NCBI RefSeq assembly: GCF_001592045.1
Contig: NZ_BCWB01000034.1
Span: 49,353 to 113,352, forward strand
Direction: 5' to 3'
DNA from: Thermobifida fusca NBRC 14071 = JCM 3263
Lineage (GTDB): Bacteria > Actinomycetota > Actinomycetes > Streptosporangiales > Streptosporangiaceae
Length of the DNA stretch: 64,000 nucleotides
Shown: piece by piece, positions 22,616 to 30,930 of the stretch
How the letters are laid out: the number at the start of each line of letters is the position of its first letter
How positions within the stretch are numbered: the stretch's first letter is position 1
Program-made: the position numbers and the translations under genes
Notes under the pieces: generated by a model
Database searches by the model: none
Told to the model about the DNA's origin: nothing
The model's input: the letters and a program-made list of their open reading frames with translations, nothing else

Positions 22616-25024
22616 ATGGGGCGCCAGATCGAACCCCGAGCCGCGCAGCGGCCCAGGGCGGCCTCTCTGGAACGCCTCCGTTCCACCTACCACCGGACCC
22701 CGTTACGTACCCGGCTGCTCGCCGGGCTGGGGATTGTCCTCGCCGCCGCGGTGGTCGCGGTGCTCACCCAGCTCTCCGTGTGGGCGACAGTCACCGGAAC
22801 GGTTCTGCTGCTTGCACTGTTCACCGCGTTCATGCACTCCGCCGGGGCACTCGCCACCGCCGTGGTCTGCGTGGGCTGGACGGTGGTGGCCCACACCCTG
22901 ATGTCGATTCCGCTGCACGGCCAGCCGGCACTGCTGCTCATCCCGCTGCTGCCGCTGCCCGTGGCGCTCGTGGCCGCGCGCATCTCCGCGTTCCCGGTGT
23001 GGCACACCACGCTGGTGACCCTGCTCGGCGGACTGATCGTCGGCTTCGGGCTGGCCTTGGCCCATATGACCATTCCGGCGGTTCCCGCAAGCCTGGGGGT
23101 CGCCGGGATGGTGCTGGGTGCCGCGGTGACCCTGCTCTGGCGGTGGGTGGCGGCCCGCCAGCTCACCAAGGAGCTGGACCGCTACCGGCAGGAGGGAAGG
23201 GCTGCCGCCGCTGCGGGGCCCGCCGTCCCCGCGGCCCAGCGCGCTCGCGCCCGCGGCGGGAAAGGCAGCGCGGGCAAAGGAGAGGTCGCCGCAGAAGAAC
23301 CGATCCCGGTCACGGAGGCGCTGGCCCAGCTCGAGAGCATGATCGGTTTGGAACCGGTCAAACAGCAGGTCCGCGCGATCGCTGCCGCGATCGAAGCGGC
23401 CCGGCTGCGGGCCGACGCGGGATACAGCGTCGACCGGCCGCTGCGCCACTTTGTGTTCTCCGGGCCGCCCGGAACAGGCAAGACGAGTGTTGCGCGCACC
23501 CTCGCCACGATCTTCCACTCCTTCGGGCTGCTCCCCACGGCACGCGTGGTTGAAGCGAGCCGCGCCGACCTGGTTGGGGAGTACCTCGGCGCGACCGCGA
23601 TCAAAACCAACGAACTCGTGGACCGGGCCCTGGGCGGGGTGCTGTTCATCGACGAGGCGTACTCGCTCGTCAACGAGGGGGACGGCCAGCCCGACCGGTT
23701 CGGCAACGAAGCAGTGCAGACCCTGCTGAAGCGGGCCGAGGACGACCGCGACCGCCTCGTCATCATCCTCGCCGGCTACGAGGCGGAGATGGACCGCTTC
23801 CTCGCCTCCAACCCGGGACTCGCCTCCCGGTTCGCCACCCGCATCAGTTTCCCCAGCTACACCGCGGACGAACTGCGCCGCATCGCTGAGTCCTTCTTCG
23901 CCCGCCGCGGCGACCGGCTCGACGAGGCCGCCGCCGCGGAACTAGCGGAACGGATGGAGCAGGTCGTCCAACGCGGAGTGGTCGACGAACTGGGCAACGG
24001 CCGGTTCGCCCGCTCCCTGGTGGAGAAGGCTGCCGAGGCCCGCGATGTGCGGGTCGTCACCCGGGAGTCTTCCGGGAAGCGTCCCGACCCGGAAGAACTG
24101 GTGACGGTGCGGGCCGCCGACATTGTCGCCGCTTACGAGGCCCTCACTGCGAGGCTCCCCGGTTTCACTCCGCCCCCCGACATCACCGAGGCGCTCGCGG
24201 AGCTCGACGCGATGGTCGGCCTGGAACCGGTCAAACGCCAGGTCCGCGCCATCGCCGCCCAACTGCGGATGGCCCGGCTGCGCGAGGGACAAGGCCTGCG
24301 GGTCCCAGCTCCGATGCGGCACTTCGTCTTCGTCGGCCCCCCAGGCACCGGGAAGACCACGGTGGCCCGCATCCTGGGCCGAGTGTTCGCGGCGCTGGGG
24401 CTGCTCACCCGCGCCGACGTGGTGGAGGCGAGCCGCGCCGACCTGGTGGGCGAGCATCTGGGTGCGACCGCGATCAAGACCAACCAGCTGGTGGACCGGG
24501 CCCTGGGCGGGGTACTGTTCATCGACGAAGCGTATTCGCTGGTCAACCCCGGCTACAGCGGCGGCGACGCGTTCGGCTCTGAAGCAGTGCAGACCCTGCT
24601 CAAACGCGCCGAAGACGACCGGGACCGGCTGGTCATCGTCCTCGCTGGCTACCCGGAGGACATGGACCGCTTCCTCCACAGCAACGCCGGGCTGGCTTCG
24701 CGGTTCACGGTGCGCGTGGCCTTCCCCAGCTATACGCCTCAGGAACTCATCGAAATCGCGGAGCGCACCGCCGCGCAGACCGGGGATTCCTTCGACGAAG
24801 GGGCCCGCGCGGACATGGAACGGGTCTTCAGCTACGTGTGCGAGTCGGGCTGGATCGACGAGCTCGGCAACGGCCGCTTCGCCCGGTCACTGTTTGAAAA
24901 GGCGTGCTCCTACCGCGACCTGCGGGTCGCGGAGAACCTCGGTGAGCGGGCCAGTGCCGCCGATCTGACCACGATCACCAGCGCCGACCTGCGCGCCGCC
25001 TACACAGAGCTGACCCAGCGGTGA
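22616..25024 (+). CDS. Membrane-anchored protein with two CbbX/CbxX-type AAA+ domains
   Basis: 802 residues from ATG 22616 (GAAAGGGG upstream). Residues 30-190 contain about five hydrophobic segments (RLLAGLGIVLAAAVVAVL to GVAGMVLGAAVTLLWRW). After a basic linker come two AAA+ domains of the CbxX/CfqX class: Walker A GPPGTGKTS at 283-291 and GPPGTGKTT at 574-582, each followed by Walker B (GGVLFIDEAYSL) and a conserved RAEDDRDRLVI/ILAGY segment. The two domains are close copies. CbxX-type AAA+ proteins include rubisco activase CbbX, EccA of type VII secretion and sporulation protein SpoVK; most are soluble. A fused multi-span membrane domain with a tandem pair is unusual. No ESX or rubisco genes are nearby. 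Confidence 0.85.
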   Translation: MGRQIEPRAAQRPRAASLERLRSTYHRTPLRTRLLAGLGIVLAAAVVAVLTQLSVWATVTGTVLLLALFTAFMHSAGALATAVVCVGWTVVAHTLMSIPLHGQPALLLIPLLPLPVALVAARISAFPVWHTTLVTLLGGLIVGFGLALAHMTIPAVPASLGVAGMVLGAAVTLLWRWVAARQLTKELDRYRQEGRAAAAAGPAVPAAQRARARGGKGSAGKGEVAAEEPIPVTEALAQLESMIGLEPVKQQVRAIAAAIEAARLRADAGYSVDRPLRHFVFSGPPGTGKTSVARTLATIFHSFGLLPTARVVEASRADLVGEYLGATAIKTNELVDRALGGVLFIDEAYSLVNEGDGQPDRFGNEAVQTLLKRAEDDRDRLVIILAGYEAEMDRFLASNPGLASRFATRISFPSYTADELRRIAESFFARRGDRLDEAAAAELAERMEQVVQRGVVDELGNGRFARSLVEKAAEARDVRVVTRESSGKRPDPEELVTVRAADIVAAYEALTARLPGFTPPPDITEALAELDAMVGLEPVKRQVRAIAAQLRMARLREGQGLRVPAPMRHFVFVGPPGTGKTTVARILGRVFAALGLLTRADVVEASRADLVGEHLGATAIKTNQLVDRALGGVLFIDEAYSLVNPGYSGGDAFGSEAVQTLLKRAEDDRDRLVIVLAGYPEDMDRFLHSNAGLASRFTVRVAFPSYTPQELIEIAERTAAQTGDSFDEGARADMERVFSYVCESGWIDELGNGRFARSLFEKACSYRDLRVAENLGERASAADLTTITSADLRAAYTELTQR

Positions 25025-25091
25025 ACAGTGGGGCCGCCGCAACGGACTGCACACTTCCGGAAGATCGGGCGGCCCCTGCTATGGTCCGCTC

Positions 25092-25814
25092 ATGAGTCGT
25101 TCCAGCGAACCTATCCGACAGGCCGTCATTCTCGCCGGGGGGCAGGCGACCCGGTTGCGGCCCTACACCGACACCCGTCCCAAGGCCATGGTCGAGGTCG
25201 CCGGTCGGCCGATCATCGACTACCAACTGGAATGGCTAGCCCGGCACGGTGTCGAGCATGTCGTGGTCTCCTGCGGCTACAAGGCGGAGGTGTTGCGGGA
25301 GCACCTCTCAGGGCGGACCGATCCTGAAGTCAGCATCCTGGTGGAAGACGAGCCGTTGGGGCGCGGTGGCGCGCTGCGTTTCGCGAGCTCCGGGCTCCGC
25401 GACACCGAGTCCCCCTACTTCGCGCTCAACGGCGACATCCTGACGTGGTTCCCCCTGGACGAGTTCACCGCCTACCACCGGGAGAAAGGCGGGCTCATCA
25501 CGCTCGCCCTGGCGCAGTACCGCACGAGCTGGGGGATTGTGGACGTCACCGACAGCGGCCTGATCGAAGGGTTCACCCAAAGCCCGCTGCTGCCGTTCTG
25601 GATCAATGCCGGCGTCTACATTTTCGAGCCGGAGGCCACTGAGCTGCTGCCGGTCAAGGGTGACCACGAGTCCAGCACGTTCCCGGAGCTAGCCAAGCAG
25701 GGGCGGCTCTACGGCTACCGGATCGACGGTTTTTGGCGAGGAGTGGACACCGTCAAAGACGTCAAGGAAGCCAGCGAGCAGATTCCACGCCTCTTCGGCG
25801 GAGCCGCGCAGTAA
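25092..25814 (+). CDS. Sugar-1-phosphate nucleotidyltransferase
   Basis: 240 residues of the NTP_transferase (Rossmann-like GT-A) family. The N-terminal signature AVILAGGQATRLRPYTDTRPKAM (residues 11-33) binds the NTP, with Lys31 in the usual position; NGDIL is the metal/substrate aspartate motif. The short form without a C-terminal beta-helix resembles mannose-1-phosphate guanylyltransferase or heptose/hexose-1-phosphate nucleotidyltransferases; the sugar cannot be told. ATG 25092 has no clear ribosome site. It follows the AAA+ gene by 67 bases. Confidence 0.85.
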   Translation: MSRSSEPIRQAVILAGGQATRLRPYTDTRPKAMVEVAGRPIIDYQLEWLARHGVEHVVVSCGYKAEVLREHLSGRTDPEVSILVEDEPLGRGGALRFASSGLRDTESPYFALNGDILTWFPLDEFTAYHREKGGLITLALAQYRTSWGIVDVTDSGLIEGFTQSPLLPFWINAGVYIFEPEATELLPVKGDHESSTFPELAKQGRLYGYRIDGFWRGVDTVKDVKEASEQIPRLFGGAAQ

Positions 25815-25818
25815 CTGC

Positions 25819-25847
25819 CGGGGAGCGGGCGGACTGCCCGCTCCCCG
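25819..25847. terminator. Bidirectional terminator
   Basis: CGGGGAGCGGGC (25819-25830), loop GGACT, GCCCGCTCCCCG (25836-25847): perfect 12-base stem between converging genes. Confidence 0.8.
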
Positions 25848-25889
25848 AAGGGCGGTCCGTGCCCCCGGAAGAGGCCGTGGACCGCCGGG

Positions 25890-27491
25890 CTAGAGTTCGT
25901 CGAGGATTTTGACGAGCGCGGCTTCATCATCGGCCCCGCTCAGCGCGACGAGCAGCGTGTCCAGGACTTCGGACCGCGAAAGCCCGCGGTCGAGCAGCCG
26001 CTGCGCCGCGGACCACAGGTTGGGCGGGTCCCCGCGCCACAGCCGGTCGGCGAGCTCTTCATGCGCGTCAAGTGCTTCCTCGTCCAACCGGTCGAGAGGC
26101 CGGTACGGCTCCTTGGGGGCCCCGCTGTGCCGTCCGCGCGGCTTCTGGGGCGGGTCGTAGGAGCCGAAGTGGTCGAGCCGCAGCAGTGCCCGCCGTCCGG
26201 ACCGGGTCGTTGGGTCGAACTCGTCGTGGGCCAACTCGGTCACCAGCGGGAAGGCGAACATGCGGCGGGGCAGGGCGGAGAGGTCCCCGTCGGGCAGGAG
26301 CCGGTTGAGCACTTCGCGGCGCAGTCCGAACGTGGACGAAGGGTCCCAGTACGACCGGGAGAACGCGGCTGTCGCCTCCCATACCGCGTCGACCGTGGCG
26401 TGGACCGCCACTTCCGGGAGTCCTTGGAAGGGGCCGGCCCAGCGGACCCACGCTGCTAGGACATGCGGCATGGCTTCCTGTTCCTCCGGCAGCAGCAGCA
26501 CGCGGCGCGGCAGCCATTCCAGCAGAAAAGCCTCGACTTTCTGCGGGCTGACCCGCATGGGGCGGCCGAAGTCGGCGTCGCAGCCGTAGTCGATGATGTG
26601 CTCCGCGCAGCGTCCCGCAGCGTAACTGTCGGACAGGTCGGCCGCAGCATCGGAAGCGAGGAAGCGCGCGGCGAGGGTGGCGCGTCGGTCGCGCCGCCAC
26701 GACACGGCGCGGCTGGGCGGTTCGGGCGGCAGGATGCGGGCGCGCGCCCGAATGAACCCGAGAAGCTGGGTGACCGAGCGGCTGGGCCGGAAAGCGGGGG
26801 AGTCGGCGGCGGTCGCGGCCACGAGGCGGGCAGTCCGGTCGATCGCCGACGTGAGCAGGGTGTGGGCGCGCCCCAGGGAGACCGAGGTGAAGGACATCAT
26901 GGGGTCTCGGGCTGCCTGGTCGGCGCCGTGGCGGAGCAACTGGTCGACCTTGGTGCTCACCCACGCATCGCGCAGCACGCCTCCCAGGTTGTGGTCGATG
27001 GTGGTGACCAGCGCGTGCTCCCCGGACGGTGCGCCTTCCTCGGTTTCGTGGCGGTAGACGCAGATGAGTTCGTCCGCGTCGCCGAAGAGGGAGCGGGACA
27101 CGTAGGCCTTGATAGGTCGGACCGTGGCGGGTGAGGTGACCCAGTGCGGGCTGGCGATGCCGCGGGCAGCGAGCTCTCGGGCGCCGCGCCGGGCGATCAG
27201 CCGGTGCCGAGCGGACACCCCGATGGTGGAGACCCCGGTGAGCAGGGCCAGGGCAGCCGGGGTGGCGGCACGGCGAGCGTAGTCGAGCAGGCCCTCGCCG
27301 ATGATGAGGTCCGGGTCGATGTCCCGGGTCCGCATTTCCTGCCAGGTGCTCAGCAGCTCACTGACAGTGATCTCTGCATCAAGGGGATGACGTACCGTCA
27401 GCAGCGCCCGGGCGCCGCGGAGGAGTTCCGCGAACACCTCGTCGGGCGGTGGAACGGCAGCAGAGCGGGAGGAAGAGGGCGGATTCGACAC
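25890..27491 (-). CDS. Large conserved actinobacterial protein of unknown function
   Basis: 533 residues with no signal peptide, membrane segment or recognisable catalytic motif. It is arginine- and leucine-rich and predicted mainly helical. Segments that look conserved are EITVSELLSTWQEMRTRDIDPD, LLEWLPRRVLLLPEEQEAMPHVLAAWVRWAG and the C-terminal LSRSEVLDTLLVALSGADDEAALVKILDEL. GTG 27491 lacks a ribosome site; TACCCT seven bases upstream could be a -10 element, which would make the message leaderless. It converges with the nucleotidyltransferase and is followed upstream by a small helical protein gene. Confidence 0.75.
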   Translation of the reverse strand: MSNPPSSSRSAAVPPPDEVFAELLRGARALLTVRHPLDAEITVSELLSTWQEMRTRDIDPDLIIGEGLLDYARRAATPAALALLTGVSTIGVSARHRLIARRGARELAARGIASPHWVTSPATVRPIKAYVSRSLFGDADELICVYRHETEEGAPSGEHALVTTIDHNLGGVLRDAWVSTKVDQLLRHGADQAARDPMMSFTSVSLGRAHTLLTSAIDRTARLVAATAADSPAFRPSRSVTQLLGFIRARARILPPEPPSRAVSWRRDRRATLAARFLASDAAADLSDSYAAGRCAEHIIDYGCDADFGRPMRVSPQKVEAFLLEWLPRRVLLLPEEQEAMPHVLAAWVRWAGPFQGLPEVAVHATVDAVWEATAAFSRSYWDPSSTFGLRREVLNRLLPDGDLSALPRRMFAFPLVTELAHDEFDPTTRSGRRALLRLDHFGSYDPPQKPRGRHSGAPKEPYRPLDRLDEEALDAHEELADRLWRGDPPNLWSAAQRLLDRGLSRSEVLDTLLVALSGADDEAALVKILDEL

Positions 27492-27583
27492 TCAACGAGG
27501 GTATGACAAGGACAGGGAAAGGGCTGGGAATGGTTTCGGCCTAGTCGCGTGGTATCAGCAGAGCGCGGGAGGTCCGATCAGGA

Positions 27584-27832
27584 TCAATCTAGCAGGCCGG
27601 TATCGGCAGCGGATGGGGACGCGGACGGAGGTGCGGATTCGACGAGGGCACGCAGGTGCTCTCGAGCGACGCGTTCGACCAGGCTGGGCGTGGCCTCGAA
27701 CCCGAGGTGCCGGGCGCAGTGCCAGGTGTCGGTGACACAGCGTTCCACCGAGCGGTGCGGCAGGGTGTGGAATTCGTTACGTAGTCGGGCTGTGACGTGC
27801 TGCATGTCCGTGTGCTGGTCGATCCTGAGCAT
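27584..27832 (-). CDS. Small three-helix-bundle dimerisation domain protein
   Basis: 82 residues from ATG 27832 with GAGGGGG upstream. HVTARLRNEFHTLPHRSVERCVTDTW ... FEATPSLVERVAREHLRAL matches what I know of the small actinobacterial proteins annotated as three-helix-bundle dimerisation domain proteins (variable, pre-protein with two or three helices). No enzymatic role is expected. Confidence 0.65.
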   Translation of the reverse strand: MLRIDQHTDMQHVTARLRNEFHTLPHRSVERCVTDTWHCARHLGFEATPSLVERVAREHLRALVESAPPSASPSAADTGLLD

Positions 27833-28534
27833 TCACGCCCCCTCGTGACGTCGGCGGAAACGGTGGCCGATTCCATTCCACAACGTCGGAGCAGCCTGTC
27901 AAGCCCTCCTGCCTGGACCTTGCCCAAGTTTGGGGTGATTTGGGAAGTTTGTTGCGCTATATCTGTTATGCGGGGATTGACCGCTGGAAATCCGACACTC
28001 AGCTCACCGGAGCTGTGACGTTCCGTGGGGGCGGAGGGAAAAGCGGGGACTCGAGGGGGACCCGGGAAGCGTGGGGGAGAAGAACCCTAAACCTTATTTC
28101 GGTCAGCGCTGCTTCGCAAAGCTGCGGCGAAAGCCAAAGGTCTACCACGGAGAACAGCGGGGTTTCCCTAAAAAGGACGACCGAAACGGCGAGATCCTCC
28201 GGATATCATTAGGGTAACGTATATTGTTTACTCTCCGCTATTGTCGCGGGCTGCGCCCTTTGGCTAGACCGGGGGATCAAACCGTCGTGTCCTATGCTGA
28301 GGCGGTGCGGTGACAGGCGAAATTGCGGTGAGGTACGGTTTCCAGAACTGGGGTTTCCTGTTTTTCCGGCGGACCGTGCGGGGAGGGAGTGGTCGCTGTG
28401 GGCACCGTTCGCGGTCCCGCCCGACGGGACATACCCCCTATTCTCAATAGGGATGGCCGAGCACCGTACCAGCCGCTTCCCGCAGCCCTCAGATCTATTC
28501 TGATCACGGGGAAAGGGTCCCGGAGGTGTCACCG
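27833..28534. other. Intergenic region of about 700 bases
   Basis: It lies between the divergent small helical protein and the PP2C phosphatase. Short open frames lack ribosome sites. It has an unusually A/T-rich patch at about 28192-28245 and an inverted repeat at 28436-28452. No RNA gene was recognised. Confidence 0.45.
28436..28452. promoter_or_regulatory. Inverted repeat upstream of the PP2C phosphatase
   Basis: CCCTATT (28436-28442), CTC, AATAGGG (28446-28452): a perfect 7-3-7 palindrome, 82 bases before the phosphatase start. It is a candidate operator. Confidence 0.5.
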
Positions 28535-30601
28535 ATGAGCACCGAGACGTCCGTCCCGTTTCTCCGAGTTTCCCCTATGCACCCCGTTGACTCCGCACTC
28601 CTGGACACGCTTCTCAAAGAGGCGCCCATCGGTTTCGCCTTCTTCACTCCGGACTTTTGCTTCCAGCGCGTCAACCGTACCCTGGCCACTATTTACGGGC
28701 GGTCGGCCGACGAATGCTACGGCCGCACGCCGGACGACGTCCTTCCTCCGCCGGACGCTGCAGAGCACAAGCGGGCCCTTTCCGCGGTGCTGGCTGGTGA
28801 ATCAGTGGTCTACAGCGACCACCATCTCATCGGTGGCACCCCCAGAAACCCCGACGAGGAACGCCACTGGGCGCTGTCCTGGTTCCCCGCCTACGACGAG
28901 GGGAAGATCACCGGGGTGGCGCTGATCGCGGTCGACATCAGCGAACGCCATAAGGCGGAGTTGGCGCTACGGCGCAGCGAAGAGCGCTACCGCGCCCTGA
29001 TGCAGGCGAGCAACCAGATTGTCTGGGCCGCCGCCCGCGACGGCCGAGTCGACGAAGACTGTCCGGAATGGCGCGCCCTCACCGGCCAGTCGGTAGAGGA
29101 GTACCTCGCCGAAGGCTGGCTGGCCGCGGTACACCCCGACGACCGCGAGCGCGTCCAGCTCGCATGGGAAGACGCCGTTGAAGACGGGACGGTCTTCGAA
29201 GAGAACTTCCGGGTCCGCCACCACAGCGGCGAGTACCGGCACTACCGCACTCGCGCAGTCCCCCTGACCCGCGACAACCAGGTCGTGGAGTGGGTCGGCA
29301 CGCACGTCGACGTCACCGCCACCGATGAGGTGCGGCAGCTCCTCACCCAGCAGCTGCAGAAGGCGGCGATGCGGACGGCCCGGTTGCAGAAGGCCACAGC
29401 CGACCTCGCCGAGGCGCTCACCGTCGATCAAGTGGTCAACGTGATGACCGAGATCGGCAGTTCCGCGGTCGGGGTGTACCGCACCGCGGTGGCCCAGCTC
29501 ACCCCGGAACGGCTCAAACTGCAGCTTCTCAACGACGACGGCATCCCGGACGTGCCCGGAGCGCCGCCCCGCGAGATGCGGCTCGAAGACCTCAGCATGA
29601 TGACCCTGGCGGTCCGCGAAAGCCGCACCATCATCGCGGGGTCGCCGGAGGCGCTGCGGGAGGTCATGAAAGACCACGAGAACACGCTCACCTACCTGGA
29701 GCACACCGACGAGCGGGCCTGGATCGCCCTGCCCATGATGAGCGCGGGCCGCCCGATCGGCGCGCTGCGCTTCTCTTTCCGGGAGCCCCGGGAGATCTCC
29801 GAAGAGGAACGGACGTTCCTGGAAGCGCTTGCGGGGCAGTGCGCGCTGGCCTTGGAACGCGCCGCCCTGTATGAGCGGGAGCACAACACGGCCGAGGCCC
29901 TGCAGAAGAGCCTGCTCCCCGAAGAACTCCCCGAAGTACGCGGAATCCGGTTGGGGAAGCTCTACAACCCCGGAACCAAATACGTGCAGGTGGGTGGGGA
30001 CTGGTACGACGCGTTCCGGCTGACCGACGGCCGGGTGGCCGGCGTGCTCGGCGACGTCATGGGCAAAGGGATCAAAGCGGCGACAGGGATGAGCCGGGTG
30101 CGTAATGCGCTGCGCGCCTTGGCGTTCAGCATGCCCGAGCCCGCGGACGTCCTCACCGGTCTCGACAACCTGTTCGCCGCGACTGAGAGCAACGATCAGA
30201 TTACAACTCTGATCTACTTCGTGCTGGACCCGGAAAGCGGCCACGGTACCCTCGCCAACGCCGGGCACCTGCCCCCGCTACTGATCCCAGAAGAAGGGGA
30301 GCCTCGGCTCCTGGAAACCGAGCCGTCGACCCCGCTCGGTATTCCTTTGCCGAGAGAACAGCACAAATTTTTTGTCCCACCCGGTAACACCATGGTCCTC
30401 TACTCCGATGGACTAGTAGAGAACCGCAAGCGTGCTGCAGGAGCGGGTCTCGAAGAACTCGTCACCGCAGCTTCCCGAGCACCGGCGGAGGTGGTGGGCG
30501 ATCCACAGAAAATCCTGAAGTACCTTGTGGAAAGGATGCTTGCGGGGCATGACCAGGATGATGACGTAACCTTGCTTGCCGTCCACGTCCCCGCAACGTG
30601 A
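28535..30601 (+). CDS. PAS-PAS-GAF-PP2C (SpoIIE-type) serine phosphatase
   Basis: 688 residues. I start at ATG 28535, eight bases after GGAGG; the GTG at 28526 overlaps that site. Two PAS domains (about 12-140 and 145-270; GRSADECYGRTPDDVLPPP, WRALTGQSVEEYLAEGWLAAVHPDDRERV), a GAF domain (about 285-450) and a C-terminal PP2C/SpoIIE domain (about 465-685; GGDWYDAFRLTDGRVAGVLGDVMGKGIKAA, TLANAGHLPPLL, YSDGLVENR, QDDDVTLLAV). The aspartates that hold the metals are present. These phosphatases usually dephosphorylate anti-anti-sigma (STAS) proteins and so release alternative sigma factors; no partner genes are adjacent. Confidence 0.92.
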   Translation: MSTETSVPFLRVSPMHPVDSALLDTLLKEAPIGFAFFTPDFCFQRVNRTLATIYGRSADECYGRTPDDVLPPPDAAEHKRALSAVLAGESVVYSDHHLIGGTPRNPDEERHWALSWFPAYDEGKITGVALIAVDISERHKAELALRRSEERYRALMQASNQIVWAAARDGRVDEDCPEWRALTGQSVEEYLAEGWLAAVHPDDRERVQLAWEDAVEDGTVFEENFRVRHHSGEYRHYRTRAVPLTRDNQVVEWVGTHVDVTATDEVRQLLTQQLQKAAMRTARLQKATADLAEALTVDQVVNVMTEIGSSAVGVYRTAVAQLTPERLKLQLLNDDGIPDVPGAPPREMRLEDLSMMTLAVRESRTIIAGSPEALREVMKDHENTLTYLEHTDERAWIALPMMSAGRPIGALRFSFREPREISEEERTFLEALAGQCALALERAALYEREHNTAEALQKSLLPEELPEVRGIRLGKLYNPGTKYVQVGGDWYDAFRLTDGRVAGVLGDVMGKGIKAATGMSRVRNALRALAFSMPEPADVLTGLDNLFAATESNDQITTLIYFVLDPESGHGTLANAGHLPPLLIPEEGEPRLLETEPSTPLGIPLPREQHKFFVPPGNTMVLYSDGLVENRKRAAGAGLEELVTAASRAPAEVVGDPQKILKYLVERMLAGHDQDDDVTLLAVHVPAT

Positions 30602-30930
30602 GATCGGGTCGCGCGAGCAGCCAGCGGCGAACTACCCGTCCGCCCGCCTAAGGTGGGAGCAAAAGATCCACAAGTAGTCCCCGCGTCAAGCGGGGTTGAT
30701 CCGAACCCGACCACCGGACCTTTCAACCGCGTACCAGCCAGGTCCGCGGTGGAAAGAATCTTACTTGGCTGATGTGTCGAAACGCTAGAGAAGGCACAGC
30801 GGCCCAGTACTACGGTGGGCCTCCCGCGAGTGGGGGAATCGGAACCGAGCCGGGAGCTGGACACCGTCCCCCCGACTCACCGGATCGTCGAGTCCAACAG
30901 TCTCGCCACACGTCCGTTCGAGAGGTGTTT
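30602..30930. other. Intergenic region before the principal sigma factor
   Basis: About 330 bases. Apart from the hairpin at 30679-30695 it presumably holds the sigma factor promoter. A frame is open from 30772 into the sigma gene but has no ribosome site and non-conserved sequence, so I treat it as leader. Confidence 0.45.
30679..30695 (+). terminator. Hairpin after the PP2C gene
   Basis: CCCCGC (30679-30684), loop GTCAA, GCGGGG (30690-30695), followed by TT. It is about 80 bases downstream of the phosphatase stop. Confidence 0.5.

Noticed and set aside
28192..28245. SigB-type promoter (GGGTA -10) before the PP2C gene
   Set aside because: GGGTAA is present but no GTTT-like -35 at the right distance.
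28294..28503. A 69-codon plus-strand frame before the PP2C gene
   Set aside because: No ribosome site and no recognisable product; more likely leader sequence.
30772..30930. 53-residue N-terminal extension of the sigma factor
   Set aside because: No ribosome site; GTG 30931 has GAGAGG and begins the conserved part.
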